A program made the translations under genes and the position numbers. Under the pieces are notes generated by a model. The model saw only the letters and a list, made by a program, of their open reading frames with translations, had not been told where the DNA came from and did no database searches. Shown piece after piece: positions 48,502 to 63,805 of a stretch of DNA of 64,000 nt. Source of the stretch: Deinococcus sp. YIM 134068 (GTDB lineage Bacteria > Deinococcota > Deinococci > Deinococcales > Deinococcaceae). Numbering within the stretch: position 1 is the stretch's first letter; the number at the start of each line of letters is the position of its first letter. The DNA lies in the NCBI RefSeq assembly GCF_036543075.1, contig NZ_JAZHPF010000010.1, positions 1 to 64,000 on the forward strand. Direction: 5' to 3'.

Positions 48502-49950
48502 CTACACCCCCATGCTGATGAACTTCGTCTCCAGGTACTCCTCCAACCCCCAGTGACCGCCCTCGCGGCCCACGCCGCTGTTCTTCATGCCGCCGAAGGG
48601 GACGTGGGGCGCTCCCGCACTCGGCACGCCGTCGTTGATGCCGACGATGCCGTATTCGAGCGCCTCGGCCACCCGCCACGCGCGGGACAGGTCGCGGGTG
48701 TAGGCGTAGGCGGCGAGGCCGTACTCGGAGTCGTTGGCGAGCCGCAGGCCCTCCTCCTCGGTGTCGAAGACGACGACGGGGGCGACCGGGCCGAAGGTCT
48801 CCTCGCGCAGAATCAGGCTGTCGGGGTCCACATCCGTCAGGACGGTGGGCTGGAAGTAGAGGCCGCCTTGCACACTGCCGCCCACCGTCGCCCGCGCACC
48901 CCGGCTCAGCGCGTCCTCGACGTGGGCCTTCACCTTGTCCAGTCCCGCCTGCTCCACAACCGGCCCAACACCCGTGTCGTCAGAAAGGGGATCGCCGAGC
49001 CGCAACTTCGCCGTCTTCTCCGTCAGGATGCGGGTAAACTCGTCGGCCACCTCGCGCTGCACGTACACGCGGTTGGTGCTGATGCAGGTCTGCCCAGCGT
49101 TGCGGAACTTGGAGCCGACGACCTCGCGGGCGGCCCTCTCCAGGTCGGCGTCCGCGAAGATCAGGAAGGGGGCGTGCCCGCCGAGTTCCAGCGACACGCG
49201 CTTGAGGGTCCGCGCCGCCTGCTGGTAGAGCAGCCGACCGACCGCCGTGCTGCCCGTGAAGGTCAGCTTCCGCACCCGCTCGTCCTCCATGAAGGGCGCG
49301 GTGAGTGCGGCGGCGTCGCTCGTGGGGAGGACTTGCAGGGTGTTGGCCGGGCCGCCCGCCTCCAGCCACAGCTCGGCGAGGTACAGGGCCGTCATCGGGC
49401 TTTGCTCGGCGGGCTTGAGGATCATGACGCACCCGGCGGCGAGGGCGGGCGCGGCCTTGCGCGTGATCATCCCCGCCGGGAAGTTCCACGGCGTCACCGC
49501 GTACACGATGCCGACGGGTTCCTGCGCCGTCAGCCCGCGCTTGTTGCCCATCCGCAGGGAGACGCGCTCGCCGCTGATGCGCCCGGCCTCCTCCGCGCAC
49601 CACTCGATAAAGCTCGCCGCGTAGTGGACCTCGCCGCGCGTCTCACTGATCGGCTTGCCCATCTCCAGCGTCATGAGGCGGGCCAGGTCCTCCTTGCGCT
49701 CGAACATCAGGTCGTGCCACTTGCGGAGGATTTTGCCCCGCTGGTACGGGTTGACCCTTCGCCACTCCTTCAGGGCGAGTTCGGCGGCGTCGATGGCGCG
49801 GCGGGCGTCGCCTTCCGTGCAGTCGGCCACCGCGCCGATGCTCTCCAGCGTGCTGGGGTAGAAGACCTCGAAGGTGCGGGGGGTAGAGCGCCACTCGCCG
49901 CCGAAGTAGGCGCGGGTGCGGGTCACGGGGTCGTTGAGCAGGGTGGTCAT
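48502..49950 (-). CDS. gabD: NAD(P)+-dependent succinate-semialdehyde dehydrogenase-like aldehyde dehydrogenase
   Basis: The 482-residue ALDH oxidises aldehydes with NAD(P)+. Marks are PWNFPAGMITRKAAPALAAGC, the general-base Glu in RVSLELGGHAPFLIF, the nucleophile Cys in NAGQTCISTNRVYV, and EETFGPVAPVVVF. The pattern, including KPAEQSPMTALYLAELW, is that of GabD-type SSADH, but related ALDHs cannot be excluded. The ATG at 49950 (MTTLLNDP) follows a weak purine-rich site. Its 3' end is convergent with the hydrolase. Confidence 0.88.
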   Translation of the reverse strand: MTTLLNDPVTRTRAYFGGEWRSTPRTFEVFYPSTLESIGAVADCTEGDARRAIDAAELALKEWRRVNPYQRGKILRKWHDLMFERKEDLARLMTLEMGKPISETRGEVHYAASFIEWCAEEAGRISGERVSLRMGNKRGLTAQEPVGIVYAVTPWNFPAGMITRKAAPALAAGCVMILKPAEQSPMTALYLAELWLEAGGPANTLQVLPTSDAAALTAPFMEDERVRKLTFTGSTAVGRLLYQQAARTLKRVSLELGGHAPFLIFADADLERAAREVVGSKFRNAGQTCISTNRVYVQREVADEFTRILTEKTAKLRLGDPLSDDTGVGPVVEQAGLDKVKAHVEDALSRGARATVGGSVQGGLYFQPTVLTDVDPDSLILREETFGPVAPVVVFDTEEEGLRLANDSEYGLAAYAYTRDLSRAWRVAEALEYGIVGINDGVPSAGAPHVPFGGMKNSGVGREGGHWGLEEYLETKFISMGV

Positions 49951-50154
49951 GGGAGACTCGCTTTCTGCGGTCGGGAACGCCGCACGGGAGAGAGGAAGAC
50001 GGCCCGCCGCCCGACACATACTTGCGGCTTGGGTCTCTTCCGGGACGTGCCCCCAGTGTGAAACCCTCGACCGGGAGGATGGTGAGGGCGTCCGGGGAAG
50101 GTGGATTGTCGGGGGAGGTGGCGGTCACGCCTCACGCAGACGTGGGGCTGGTGC

Positions 50155-50200
50155 TTTCCACTCCTCCCCCCTTGTAGGGGAGGCCGGGAGGGGGGAACAC
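50155..50200 (-). repeat. palindromic element, copy 2 (inverted)
   Basis: CTCCTCCCCCCTTGTAGGGG and AGGCCGGGAGGGGGGAAC match, on the minus strand, the copy at 50292-50356. Confidence 0.7.
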
Positions 50201-50291
50201 AAACGCCATCCCAGCGCACTCTGCCGCCTATTGGGGCTGTTGTTGAGCACACGCTGAGGCTCAAGCTTGTTTTTGGGGAGTGAGGGGTGCT

Positions 50292-50356
50292 TTCTTGGGA
50301 GGCCAGGCCCGTTCACCCCCACCCGGCCTCCCCCCTCAAGGGGGAGGAGCGAAAAG
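50292..50356 (+). repeat. palindromic element, copy 3
   Basis: Reads GGCCAGGCCCGTTCACCCCC, then ACCCGGCCTCCCCCCTCAAG and GGGGAGGAGCGAAAAGA; it is about 85-90% identical by eye to 60705-60771. Confidence 0.8.
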
Positions 50357-50380
50357 ACGTGCCAGTGGACCGTCCTTTCC

Positions 50381-52078
<1,698 letters not shown>

Positions 52079-52173
52079 GGAAGAGGCAGGGTTCCTTTGT
52101 TGGAGAGGGGACGGACCATGAGCGGTAGGCCAGCCGGACGGGCGTTCTTGCGGCGGCGCGTCGGGGTCAACGC

Positions 52174-53082
52174 TCAGGACTCATAACTCACGGCTCCGCG
52201 CAACTCCCACCACGCCTGCGGCAGCATCAGGAGCTTGCGCGTCCCGCTGACGTGCGCCCGGCGGCGGAAGTTGTCGTAGTCACCGCGTGCGAGGTCGTCA
52301 AGGATGCCCTCGTAGGCGCGGGCGGCGGCCTGCACGGCGTAACGGGCACTGCCGTGCAGGCAGGGAATCCCCTCGCGGCCCTCGGCGTACCACGCGCGGG
52401 CGAGGCCGGAGAGGTGCGTCATCAGGGCGCGGTAGCCGGGCGTGACGATGCCGCGTTCCAGTGTGGCGCGGGTGACGCCGTACTCCTCCAGCAGCGAGAC
52501 GGGGAGGTACACCCGCCCGCGTTCCAGGTCCTCGCCCACGTCACGCAGGATGTTGGTGAGCTGCATCGCCTGACCCAGCATCAGGGCGTGGTGGAGGGTG
52601 CGCTCGCCGCCGCTGTAGCCGCTGATGGGCGCGATCATGAAGCCGACGACGCCCGCGACCCGGCGGCAGTACAACGTGAGGTCGTCCATATCGCGGTACT
52701 CGTGCCCGGCAAGGTCCATCCGCAGCCCCTCGTGCAGTTCCGCGAAGGCGGAGAGGGGAATGGGATGGCGCGCGGCGGCCCAGGCGAGCGCCGTGTCGAT
52801 GGGGTGCGTGGCCGGTTCGCCCGCGAAGGCCCCCTGCACGCGCTCCCACCACAGGCCGAGGCCGCGCTCTGCCGCCGCGCCCGTCCACTCGTCCACCACA
52901 TCGTCGCCGTCGCGGCAGGCGGCGTACACGGCCCACACCGCCTCGCGCTGGCGGGCCGGGAAGAGGCGCGACCCCAGGTAGAAGGTCTTGCTGTGTTCCC
53001 GCGTCACCTCCCGGCAGTGCGCCACCGCCTCCGCCAAGTGGGGCGTGAGGGGAGGAGCAGGGACGGCAGGGGCGGAGGTCAC
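52174..53082 (-). CDS. crtB: phytoene synthase
   Basis: CrtB joins two geranylgeranyl-PP molecules to make phytoene. The 302-residue product has the two Asp-rich motifs of squalene/phytoene synthases: [16 protein letters not shown] and [36 protein letters not shown] and [12 protein letters not shown] are also typical. GTG at 53082 has AAAGGA about 10 nt upstream and TACACT (minus, 53105-53110) 22 nt upstream, so this mRNA has a short leader. crtB leads the crtB-crtI pair. Confidence 0.95.
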   Translation of the reverse strand: MTSAPAVPAPPLTPHLAEAVAHCREVTREHSKTFYLGSRLFPARQREAVWAVYAACRDGDDVVDEWTGAAAERGLGLWWERVQGAFAGEPATHPIDTALAWAAARHPIPLSAFAELHEGLRMDLAGHEYRDMDDLTLYCRRVAGVVGFMIAPISGYSGGERTLHHALMLGQAMQLTNILRDVGEDLERGRVYLPVSLLEEYGVTRATLERGIVTPGYRALMTHLSGLARAWYAEGREGIPCLHGSARYAVQAAARAYEGILDDLARGDYDNFRRRAHVSGTRKLLMLPQAWWELRGAVSYES

Positions 53083-53280
53083 GGTCAGAGATTCCTTTGA
53101 GGCGAGTGTAAGCGGGAGGGCAGGGTGCGAACGTCACGCTTTCTTACAGAGACCTTACAAGAGCCGTCCCGAGAAGTGCCCTACCAACCCCGGAGAACTG
53201 ACACCCGAAACTGCGACGGCAGAGACAATTCCCCGCCCTTCGAACCCAGTGTGGCGGCCCGTGGATACATCCCTCGACCC

Positions 53281-53970
53281 CTAGCCTCCCTTCACATACC
53301 GCTCGAACACCACCACGCCCACCCGCAGCCCATCCATGCGAATGCAGCCGGGCAACTGCCGACCCACCCACGCCGGATCGGGAAAGCTCAGGCCGCCGAG
53401 CGCAGGCCGGGACAGGAAGCGCTGGAGGGGACCACCCGTCCGGCCCACGTACATCAGCCACAGTTGCCCGCCGGGCCGGGTCAGGCGCGCAAGTTCGGCG
53501 AGGAGGCGGGCGGGGTCGCGCGTCTCGTTGAGGGTGGCCCCGACCGTCACCCCGTCGAAGGCCGCATCCGGCAGCCCGCCCGCCTCCAGGTTGGTGAGGA
53601 GCCAGTCTATCTGCCCGGAAGGCTCGCGCCTGACCCCTTCTGCGAGCATGGCGGCGCTGAGGTCGGCGGCGAGGACCCGGCACCCGGCCCGCGCCAGCAC
53701 CCCCGCGTAGAAACCCGCGCTCGTGCCCGCGTCCAGCCAATATTCACCGGATTGTGGACGACACAGGGCGGTGAAGAGGGCCGCCTCCCGCCCCAGGGGG
53801 AAGGGTTCGCCGCTCAGGAGGGTGAGCGACCACGCCCGCCACGCCATATAGCCGCGTGCGGTGAGGGGGAGGAGATTGCTGCGCTGGGCGAGGGTGAGAG
53901 GGGTGTCTGTGGACGCCGGGGCCGGGTTCAGGGTTTCTTGGCTCTGGCGCGGTTGCATGGTGGGGTTCAT
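53281..53970 (-). CDS. SAM-dependent methyltransferase (class I)
   Basis: This 229-residue protein has the Rossmann motif [21 protein letters not shown], motif [16 protein letters not shown] and the post-motif [25 protein letters not shown], then [17 protein letters not shown], which is the UbiE/menaquinone-type layout. Substrate unknown; nearness to crtBI suggests, weakly, a carotenoid or quinone link. Two starts are possible (ATG at 53970 or 53958). Confidence 0.82.
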   Translation of the reverse strand: MNPTMQPRQSQETLNPAPASTDTPLTLAQRSNLLPLTARGYMAWRAWSLTLLSGEPFPLGREAALFTALCRPQSGEYWLDAGTSAGFYAGVLARAGCRVLAADLSAAMLAEGVRREPSGQIDWLLTNLEAGGLPDAAFDGVTVGATLNETRDPARLLAELARLTRPGGQLWLMYVGRTGGPLQRFLSRPALGGLSFPDPAWVGRQLPGCIRMDGLRVGVVVFERYVKGG

Positions 53971-54029
53971 TATGCTGGGCGCAGTCGGCCCGACCCCCGC
54001 GTGGGGCAGGGCTGGTGGGTGGAGGAAAC

Positions 54030-55184
54030 ATGCAAGAAGAACGCAAGAGCATGGGGGGCGCACTCGTCGACGTGTTCGACGCGGGCGTGACCCTCGTGAA
54101 AACCGAGGTCCGCGCGCTGCTGCGGCAGGTGGGCGACGTTGCCAAAGCCAAGGGCATCGGCGTGGTGCTGCTGCTCGCGTCGGTCGGGCCGCTACTGCTG
54201 GGGCTGGTGTTCCTGATCCTCGCCGTGTTCTACGGCCTGATCCGCCTCGGCCTCGGCGCGTGGGCCGCCGCCCTCCTCATCGCCCTCGTGGGCTTCGCCA
54301 TGACCGCAGGGCTGATCTTGCTGGGATTGAAACGCCTGAGCACCGAGGTCCCGAAGGAGGACACCCGCCCCAGCACCCGCAGGAGCGGACCCATGACCGA
54401 GGACGAGGAGTTGGAGGCCCGCTATCAGGCCGAGCAGGCGGCGAAGGCGAAGGGGAACGCGTCCTCGGGGACTCCGACTGCGGGAACTTCGACAGTGGGA
54501 ACACAGGGGCAGCGCCAGGACGAGCGCAAGACGGTCAACCTGAGCACCGGGCAGGTCGGTGCGGCCTCCGGGGCCGTTATCTCCAGTGCCGTCGCCTCCG
54601 GTTCCGTCTCCCCCGGCGCGGCCTCCGACCGTCCGGTCCCGACGACCATGCCCCGCCGGGTCAGCACGACGGGCGAACTGGCGGCGGGCACCCAGGACAC
54701 GCCCGATCAGAGCGACAACATGCGGAGTTCCGGCCTGCCCGATACCGGCACGCGTGGCAACGCCATCCAGCGGCAGATGGAGGAGGACCGTCAGCGCAAC
54801 GTCTCCCGGCCCGGCCTGAGCACCTCTGGCTTCACCTCGGGGGAGGGCGGCGTCAACGCCAGCGACCGGGGCGAGGGGATCAAGACGCCCCTGACCGAGC
54901 AGGAGGCCGTCTCCAGCGGCACCGAGCTGCGCGGCACGGACGGGGGACAGGTGCGCCTCCCCGTGTACGAGGCCACCGAGGACGGCGAGGCGCAGGTCTA
55001 CGGCAGCGGCCTGAACAAGAAGCTCGACGGCACCGAGACCCACAATGCGGGCGCGGGCGGACACGGCGGGCACGACAAGCCCGACCCCAACATCCGGAAT
55101 CCGGTGGTCCTCAAGGACGCGCCCGGCATCAGCGTGAGCACCCAGCCCACGTTCCAGGACGACATGAAGAAGGAGGGGTACTGA
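54030..55184 (+). CDS. holin-like phage_holin_3_6/DUF1469 membrane protein with long hydrophilic tail
   Basis: The 384-residue protein has an N-terminal amphipathic region and two membrane helices ([28 protein letters not shown], then [23 protein letters not shown]), as in YqjE/DUF1469 proteins. The remaining about 270 residues are Ser/Thr/Gly/Asp-rich and apparently disordered, ending [22 protein letters not shown] precedes the ATG at 54030. It forms an operon with the next gene, whose ATG is 1 base after its stop. Confidence 0.75.
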   Translation: MQEERKSMGGALVDVFDAGVTLVKTEVRALLRQVGDVAKAKGIGVVLLLASVGPLLLGLVFLILAVFYGLIRLGLGAWAAALLIALVGFAMTAGLILLGLKRLSTEVPKEDTRPSTRRSGPMTEDEELEARYQAEQAAKAKGNASSGTPTAGTSTVGTQGQRQDERKTVNLSTGQVGAASGAVISSAVASGSVSPGAASDRPVPTTMPRRVSTTGELAAGTQDTPDQSDNMRSSGLPDTGTRGNAIQRQMEEDRQRNVSRPGLSTSGFTSGEGGVNASDRGEGIKTPLTEQEAVSSGTELRGTDGGQVRLPVYEATEDGEAQVYGSGLNKKLDGTETHNAGAGGHGGHDKPDPNIRNPVVLKDAPGISVSTQPTFQDDMKKEGY

Positions 55185-55185
55185 G

Positions 55186-56016
55186 ATGACGGGCGATTCC
55201 TACCGCAGCGAGCGCGAGGAGGCCCGCGAGCGGCTGCGCGAGAGCCTCGACGCCCTCGCCGAGCGCACCAACCTTCAGGTGCAGATGCAAAAGGAGCCGC
55301 TGAAGATGCTCGGCGGTGCCTCGGCGGTCGGTGCCCTCATCGGCGTGGTCGCCGGGCGGCAACTGCGCCGCAGCAAGAAGATTTACGTGGACGCGGGCAG
55401 CCCGGTCAAGGACCAGAAGGCCTTCCTCAAGGCCCAGCAGCGGCATCAGGGCAAGGGCGGCGGCGTCGGCGGGGCGCTCGTGGCGACGCTGGGCACGCTC
55501 GCCTTCAAGGCCCTTCAGGACCGCGTGATCACGCCGAGGCTGGAGGAACTGGCGAACAACCTGATGGAGCGTGCGGGGCAGCAGCAGGGGCAGGCTGGAA
55601 CGGTACAGTCCAAGCCTACTGAGTCCAAACCCGCTCAGGCCCGTCCGGCGCTATCCCGACCCGCCCAGACTCAGGCGGCGCAGCCCCAGACGACGTCATT
55701 CCAGACATCGGGGAGCCGCCCCGCTCCCGATTGGGCCGGGAAGCCCACCCAGGGTGGCAAGGCCAACGTGCAGCCCGTCATCCCGGCCCGTCCGCCCGAG
55801 GGGGGCACGGTGAAGCCCGTCAGCACGGGCGGCGCGGCGAGCTTCCTCAAGAACCCGGCCCCGGCGGGCGGTCCTCCCGACCCGGCGAGCGCCACGGGCA
55901 GTCAGGCCCTCAACGTGACGGCGAGCGACCTGCCCAAACCGGCGGGCACGGTGGAGGCCAAAGCCCAGGGCAGCGCCATCGCCCCGGAGGAGAAGGTCAA
56001 CCCGAACATCTCTTGA
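55186..56016 (+). CDS. hypothetical protein, partner of the DUF1469-like gene
   Basis: This 276-residue protein has an N-terminal helix ([29 protein letters not shown]), a short hydrophobic segment ([17 protein letters not shown]), a second one ([18 protein letters not shown]), and a long Pro/Gln/Ala-rich low-complexity tail. The design resembles the DUF3618/YqjD-type envelope-stress proteins that accompany DUF1469 proteins. It is coupled to the upstream gene. A repeat array and terminator follow. Confidence 0.7.
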   Translation: MTGDSYRSEREEARERLRESLDALAERTNLQVQMQKEPLKMLGGASAVGALIGVVAGRQLRRSKKIYVDAGSPVKDQKAFLKAQQRHQGKGGGVGGALVATLGTLAFKALQDRVITPRLEELANNLMERAGQQQGQAGTVQSKPTESKPAQARPALSRPAQTQAAQPQTTSFQTSGSRPAPDWAGKPTQGGKANVQPVIPARPPEGGTVKPVSTGGAASFLKNPAPAGGPPDPASATGSQALNVTASDLPKPAGTVEAKAQGSAIAPEEKVNPNIS

Positions 56017-56024
56017 GCTGGCGG

Positions 56025-56068
56025 AGTTGCCAGTCGCCAGCCTCCAGTCGCCAGCCTCCAGTCGCCAG
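56025..56068. repeat. period-7 array (AGTCGCC / AGCCTCC)
   Basis: Six heptads AGTTGCC, AGTCGCC, AGCCTCC, AGTCGCC, AGCCTCC, AGTCGCC; units 2-3 and 4-5 form an alternating 14-nt pattern. Single arm. Confidence 0.82.
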
Positions 56069-56095
56069 GAAGAGCATCAGTTCCCAACTCCCCGG

Positions 56096-56123
56096 AACCC
56101 ACCGCGCAAAGGTGGGTTTTTTT
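56096..56123 (+). terminator. rho-independent terminator
   Basis: AACCCACC (56096-56103) pairs with GGTGGGTT (56111-56118), followed by TTTTT. Confidence 0.88.
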
Positions 56124-56159
56124 GCTTGGGCGGCCCACGGCTCTGCTAGGTTGGGGGAC

Positions 56160-56546
56160 ATGACCGCGACCCGCAGCACCCGCCAGCGCGACGTGATCGC
56201 CCGCGTCCTCGACGGCGCGGAGGGGCCGCTCGCGGTGGGGGACGTGCTCGCGCGGGCGCAGGCGGACCTGCCGGGGCTGGGCGTCGCCACGGTGTACCGC
56301 ACCCTCAAGCTCCTGACCGAGCAGGGGCGCATCCACCCCGTCACGCTGGACGGCGAGACCCGCTATGAACCCGCCGGGCGCGGCCACCACCACCACTTCT
56401 CCTGTACGGCGTGCGGGCGCGTCTACACCCTCCACACCTGCCCGGTCGCCCTGCCCAACGGCACGGTCTATCCCGGCGGTTTCATCGTGGAGGCGCACGA
56501 GGTCACGCTGTACGGACGGTGCCCGGCGTGCGCGGCCCCCGCGTGA
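56160..56546 (+). CDS. Fur family metalloregulator
   Basis: This 128-residue regulator starts with a winged helix ([44 protein letters not shown]), then [23 protein letters not shown] and a C-terminal RCPACA. The CTAC and CPAC pairs give a structural zinc site and the HHHH run part of the sensor site. It could be Fur, Zur, PerR or Mur. TAGGTT (56147-56152) is 7 nt before the ATG. It may control the metal importer in this window, but that is inference. Confidence 0.88.
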   Translation: MTATRSTRQRDVIARVLDGAEGPLAVGDVLARAQADLPGLGVATVYRTLKLLTEQGRIHPVTLDGETRYEPAGRGHHHHFSCTACGRVYTLHTCPVALPNGTVYPGGFIVEAHEVTLYGRCPACAAPA

Positions 56547-56568
56547 ATCAGGTTGGTGAGCGGGTTTC

Positions 56569-57237
56569 TCAGGGCGTCTTCAACGCGTAGCCGATACCGC
56601 GCACCGTGCGGATGATGCCGTAGCCGTCGAGGTCGCGCAGCTTGGCGCGCATGTTCGCCATATGCACGTCCACGACGTTGGAGTTGCTCGGCAGCTCGCC
56701 GTTCCAGACCTCGCGCTCGATCTCGGCGCGCGAGTAGACGCGGCCCGGCTGCCGGGCGAGGAAGGTCAGGAGGTCGAACTCCTTCGGTGAGAGCCGGACC
56801 TCGTGGCCGTTGTAGTGGCACAGCCTCTTTTGCGGGTGGATTTCCAGCGCCCCGATGGAGATGACCTCGCCGTGCTGCTGGTGCCGAAGCTGCACCTTGA
56901 CGCGGGCGACCAACTCCTCCGGGTGGAAGGGCTTGGTCATGTAGTCGTCGGCACCCGCCTCCAGCAGATTCACCTTGCGGTCCACGGCGTCCATCGCGGT
57001 CAGGATGATGATGGGCACGCTGCTCGTCTTGCGGAGTCTCCGGGCGATCTCCGCCCCGTCGAAGTCGGGCAGGCCGAGGTCGAGGATGACGAGTTCGGGG
57101 CTGTTCTCGCGGGCGCTGGTCAGGCCCGTCACCCCGTCCGGGGCGGTGAGGACCTTGTACCCGGCCTGCTCCAGCTCGTACTGGACGACGCGGGTGATGT
57201 CGGGGTTGTCTTCGATCAGCAGGATACGTTGGTCCAT
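56569..57237 (-). CDS. OmpR/PhoB family response regulator
   Basis: This 222-residue two-component regulator has a receiver domain (acidic pair in LLIEDNPDI, phospho-Asp in LVILDLGLPD, Thr in IIILTAMD, Lys in YMTKPFHPEE) and a winged-helix effector domain (LSPKEFDLLTFLARQPGRVYSRAEIEREVW, VVDVHMANMRAKL, IIRTVRGIGYAL). All phosphorylation residues are present. No histidine kinase gene lies in the window, so it is an orphan here. Confidence 0.95.
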   Translation of the reverse strand: MDQRILLIEDNPDITRVVQYELEQAGYKVLTAPDGVTGLTSARENSPELVILDLGLPDFDGAEIARRLRKTSSVPIIILTAMDAVDRKVNLLEAGADDYMTKPFHPEELVARVKVQLRHQQHGEVISIGALEIHPQKRLCHYNGHEVRLSPKEFDLLTFLARQPGRVYSRAEIEREVWNGELPSNSNVVDVHMANMRAKLRDLDGYGIIRTVRGIGYALKTP

Positions 57238-57340
57238 GAGGTGTGCCTTCTCCTAGGGGGTGAGACCCGTTTCCCGCCATCGTAGGGGCGAGGGTGAGGC
57301 GGGCGGGAACTGACGCGGTTTATGTTCCTTTAATGCCAAT

Positions 57341-57394
57341 CTGGAAAAAGAACGGTTGAGCGCGGGTTTTTTTGTTTATGAGCACAGACTTTTT
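57341..57394. promoter_or_regulatory. inverted repeat GGAAAAAG...CTTTTTCC
   Basis: GGAAAAAG (57341-57348) and CTTTTTCC (57387-57394) are perfect 8-bp arms around 38 nt, extended by GCCAAT/ATTGCC. The run of seven Ts inside suggests a terminator-like or antiterminator fold between divergent genes. Confidence 0.45.
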
Positions 57395-57433
57395 CCATTG
57401 CCAACTTTGGAAAGCCGTTGGGTATGCTGCCCC

Positions 57434-57793
57434 ATGCGTTCCATCGGCGACCTGCGGACGGCGGCGGCGGGCCTGCCGCACTCGCGCGAGACCTTCCCCT
57501 TCGACGCGACTACGCTCGTCTTCAAGGTGGGCGGCAAAATGTACGCCCTGACGAACATCCTCGCGGACCCACCGGGTCTGTCGGTCAAGGTGGCCCCGGA
57601 GCGCGGCGAGGAGTTGCGCGCCGAGTACGACGCCATCCAGCCCGGCTTCCACCTCAACAAACGCCACTGGGCCACGGTCACGCTGGACGGCACGGTGCCG
57701 GATGCGCTGCTGCGGGAGTTGCTGGCGGGCAGCCACGCGCTCGTCGTGCGCGGGATGACGCGGGCCGAGCGCGCGGAGCTGGGGCTGTCCTGA
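57434..57793 (+). CDS. MmcQ/YjbR family protein
   Basis: This 119-residue YjbR/CyaY-like fold protein has the family blocks FPFDATTLVFKVGGKMYALTNI, SVKVAPERGEELRAEY, IQPGFHLNKRHWATVTLDG and LLAGSHALVVRGMTR. Family members are DNA-binding-like double-wing proteins of unknown role. TATGCT (57423-57428) lies 5 nt before the ATG. It is convergent with alaS. Confidence 0.9.
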   Translation: MRSIGDLRTAAAGLPHSRETFPFDATTLVFKVGGKMYALTNILADPPGLSVKVAPERGEELRAEYDAIQPGFHLNKRHWATVTLDGTVPDALLRELLAGSHALVVRGMTRAERAELGLS

Positions 57794-57843
57794 GCGGTGG
57801 GTCAGAGGCCTTCCCCGAAGAAGCGCCGCTCGGCAGGGCAGGA

Positions 57844-57887
57844 ACAAGAGAGAAGCCGGAGCGTCCAGCCCCGGCCCCTCGCTCCGG
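57844..57887 (-). terminator. alaS terminator
   Basis: On minus, CCGGAGCG (57887-57880) pairs with CGCTCCGG (57863-57856), followed by CTTCTCTCTTGTT. Confidence 0.75.
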
Positions 57888-57901
57888 TCGAGCCGGTACG
57901 C

Positions 57902-60562
<2,661 letters not shown>

Positions 60563-60704
60563 GGCGGAAAGTATAGGGGTGGGGGTCGGCGGCGAATCCG
60601 CCGGGAGCACGGTGGGGAGGGAGAGGGAGGCGAGATGATGGAGTTGGCCGCCTGGGTGTCCGCCTTCGCCTGATTGAATGACGGCGGGGATTGGAAGATT
60701 GCGT

Positions 60705-60771
60705 TTTTTGGGGGCCAGGCCCGCTTCACCCCCTCCCGGCCTCCCCCCTCAAGGGGGAGGAGCTAAGAAAG
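60705..60771 (+). repeat. palindromic element, copy 4
   Basis: TTTTTTGGGGGCCAGGCCCG, then CTTCACCCCCTCCCGGCC and TCCCCCCTCAAGGGGGAGG; the closest match is copy 3. Confidence 0.8.
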
Positions 60772-60789
60772 CCGGAGCCTCCGCTCTTT

Positions 60790-60828
60790 TGCTCCCTCTC
60801 CCCCGGTGGGAGAGGGCCGGGGTGAGGG
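60790..60828. repeat. GC-rich inverted repeat (CCCTCTCCC/GGGAGAGGG class)
   Basis: CCCTCTCCC and GGGAGAGGG pair across CCGGT, followed by CCGGGGTGAGGGGG. This class is common in intergenic DNA of many high-GC bacteria. Confidence 0.7.
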
Positions 60829-60927
60829 GGCGACGTGACGACTCAACTGCCCAACTCCCCGCCCACAGCCAACAAGGCGGCCCGCCCACTGGCAAGCCGC
60901 CCCACCTCAACTCCTCACAACTCCTGC

Positions 60928-61962
<1,035 letters not shown>

Positions 61963-62284
61963 ATGCACCAACTCTACCCGGCATGTGAGAACCGTGTATG
62001 GAAAACCCGTCATTTCTCACTCGACCTTGTGTTCGGCTTTATGAGCGGTCTAGAGAACTTCTGCCCAGAGTTGCAGATGTGGCGAAAAAACCTCGTCTAT
62101 GAGCCGTTCTACACCCCACTTCCGCAGAGTGAGAAGATCGTCCCCAGAAGACCCCAGCCCCCTCCCCTTGATGAGAGAAACGACACGGGCGTTTGAAGGC
62201 TCCTCCCCTCCAACCCAGGCCAAGTCTTCGTGGCGCTCGCCTGGGAAGGAGGAAGTCCCGCCACGGGTGCTCTAGGCTGAGAGG
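61963..62284. other. 322-bp divergent intergenic region with an imperfect direct repeat
   Basis: Two copies of a TATGAGC-(C/G)GT-rich unit start at 62040 and 62098 (58 bp apart) and share TATGAGC, a following GT(C)TA, TTC(T/C)GC and CAGAGT. This may be decayed repeat DNA. The promoters of both flanking genes lie at the edges. Confidence 0.4.
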
Positions 62285-63805
62285 GTGACTGCACGTCCTG
62301 ACCTGACCGTAATTCACGCGCGCACGCTGACCCTCGACGATGCCCAGCCGGAGGCCAGGGCCGTGCTCGTCGGGGGGGGGCGGGTGCTGGCGGTGGGCAC
62401 GCGCGAGGAGGTGGCCGCCCTCGCGCCGCGCGCCGGGGTGCTCGACCACCGCGACCTGCTGCTGACGCCGGGGCTTTCGGACGCCCACATCCACCTTGTC
62501 GGGTACGGCTTCTCCCTGTCCGAACTCGGGCTACAGGGGGCGAGAAGCGTCTCCGAGGTGCAGGCGAAGCTCCTTCAGCGCACGATGAACACGCCCGCCG
62601 GAACGTGGATTCGCGGTGGCGGCTTCCTGCTCGGCGAGCTGGGCCTGAACGACTACCCGGCGGCACAGGCACTCGATGAGGTCAGCCCTCACCACCCGGT
62701 CTTGCTGTACTCGCGCGACCTGCACCTCGCCTGGGCGAACTCGCTGGCGCTGCGGTTGGCGGGCGTGACGGGGGCGACCCCGGACCCCGAGGGCGGGCGG
62801 ATCGTGCGGCCCCTCGGCACCCTGCTGGAGAACGCGACCGACCTCGTGGCGCGGGCCATGCCTGCCCCCAGCGAGGCGGAGTACCTGCGGGCGGCGAGGG
62901 CCGGGGCAGATGATCTCGCCGCGCGGGGCTATGTCAGCGCGCACACGATGGCGTCGGAGGACGCTCAGGCCCCCCGCGCCCTGCAAGCGCTCGCCGCGCG
63001 GGGGGAACTGCCGCTGCGGGTGTGGGCCTCCCTCCCCCACGAGCGGCTGGACCATGCCCGAGAGCTGGGGCTGGGGCAGAGTGTTTCCAGAGAGGGGCCG
63101 GGTGGCCTCTTCCAGTGGGGCGGGGTCAAGTTCTTCGCGGACGGGGCGCTGGGCAGTCGCACCGCCTGGCTGCACGCCCCCGGCTTCGCGGACGGCAGCG
63201 GCACGGGCATTCCGCTCGACTCGCCCGCCCTCATCCGCGAGCGGGGGGCGGAGGCGCTGCGGCTGGGCCTCTCCCCCGTCACGCACGCCATCGGCGACCG
63301 GGCGAACACGGAGGTGCTGGACGCCTACGACGGCCTGCGCGACCTCGCGGCGCGGAGGGGCGTCCCCCTGCGGATCGAACACGCCCAGCACCTCCGCCCC
63401 GAGGACCTGCCGCGCTTCCGGGGCATCGCGGCGGGGGTACAGCCCATTCACCTGCTCGCGGACGGCCCCCTCATCCGCTCGCTGCTGCCGCATCTGGAGG
63501 GGGAGAGCTACGCCTTCCGCCGCCTGCGGGACGCCGGGGCCATCCTCGCCTTCGGGTCGGACGCGCCCGTCGCGCCACCGGAGTACCGCGCCAACTTCGC
63601 CGCCGCGATCACCCGCCGCGACGACGAGGGCCAGCCCCTCGCGTCGGGGGAGGCGCTGACCGAGATGGACGTGCTGTGGGCGCACACACGCGGCCCCGCC
63701 CTCGCCGCCGGGTGGGACGACGAGGGCGTTATCCGTCCCGGTGCCCGCGCGGCCTTCACGCTCTGGGACCGACTGGGGGGGAATGCGCGGGCGCTGGTGC
63801 TGTAG
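62285..63805 (+). CDS. amidohydrolase family 3 protein (YtcJ-like)
   Basis: The 506-residue metal-dependent hydrolase has an N-terminal beta domain ([13 protein letters not shown]), the metal motif [62 protein letters not shown] and the metal Asp in [16 protein letters not shown]. YtcJ proteins hydrolyse N-acyl or cyclic amides; substrate unknown. GTG at 62285 is 6 nt after TAGGCT (62273-62278), the leaderless layout. Confidence 0.9.
   Translation: MTARPDLTVIHARTLTLDDAQPEARAVLVGGGRVLAVGTREEVAALAPRAGVLDHRDLLLTPGLSDAHIHLVGYGFSLSELGLQGARSVSEVQAKLLQRTMNTPAGTWIRGGGFLLGELGLNDYPAAQALDEVSPHHPVLLYSRDLHLAWANSLALRLAGVTGATPDPEGGRIVRPLGTLLENATDLVARAMPAPSEAEYLRAARAGADDLAARGYVSAHTMASEDAQAPRALQALAARGELPLRVWASLPHERLDHARELGLGQSVSREGPGGLFQWGGVKFFADGALGSRTAWLHAPGFADGSGTGIPLDSPALIRERGAEALRLGLSPVTHAIGDRANTEVLDAYDGLRDLAARRGVPLRIEHAQHLRPEDLPRFRGIAAGVQPIHLLADGPLIRSLLPHLEGESYAFRRLRDAGAILAFGSDAPVAPPEYRANFAAAITRRDDEGQPLASGEALTEMDVLWAHTRGPALAAGWDDEGVIRPGARAAFTLWDRLGGNARALVL

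Larger units (their letters stand above)
49951..50380. other. 430-bp region with two inverted copies of a palindromic element
   Basis: No gene was found. Two copies of the CCTCCCCCCTCAAGGGGGAGG element lie in opposite orientation (50155-50200 and 50292-50356), flanking TTGAGC-ACACGCTGA-GGCTCAA (about 50244-50264), a small hairpin. The promoter for gabD lies at the left edge; the crtI stop is at the right. Confidence 0.5.
60563..60927. other. 365-bp intergenic region dominated by palindromic repeats
   Basis: The alaS promoter lies at the left edge. The rest is copy 4 of the CCTCCCCCCTCAAGGGGGAGG element (60705-60771), then CGGAGCC-TCCG and [41 protein letters not shown] repeats (60790-60828). 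No gene is evident. Confidence 0.5.

Noticed and set aside
54030..56016. Prophage lysis module
   Set aside because: Only a holin-like DUF1469 membrane protein and its partner are present; there is no endolysin, integrase, capsid or packaging gene.
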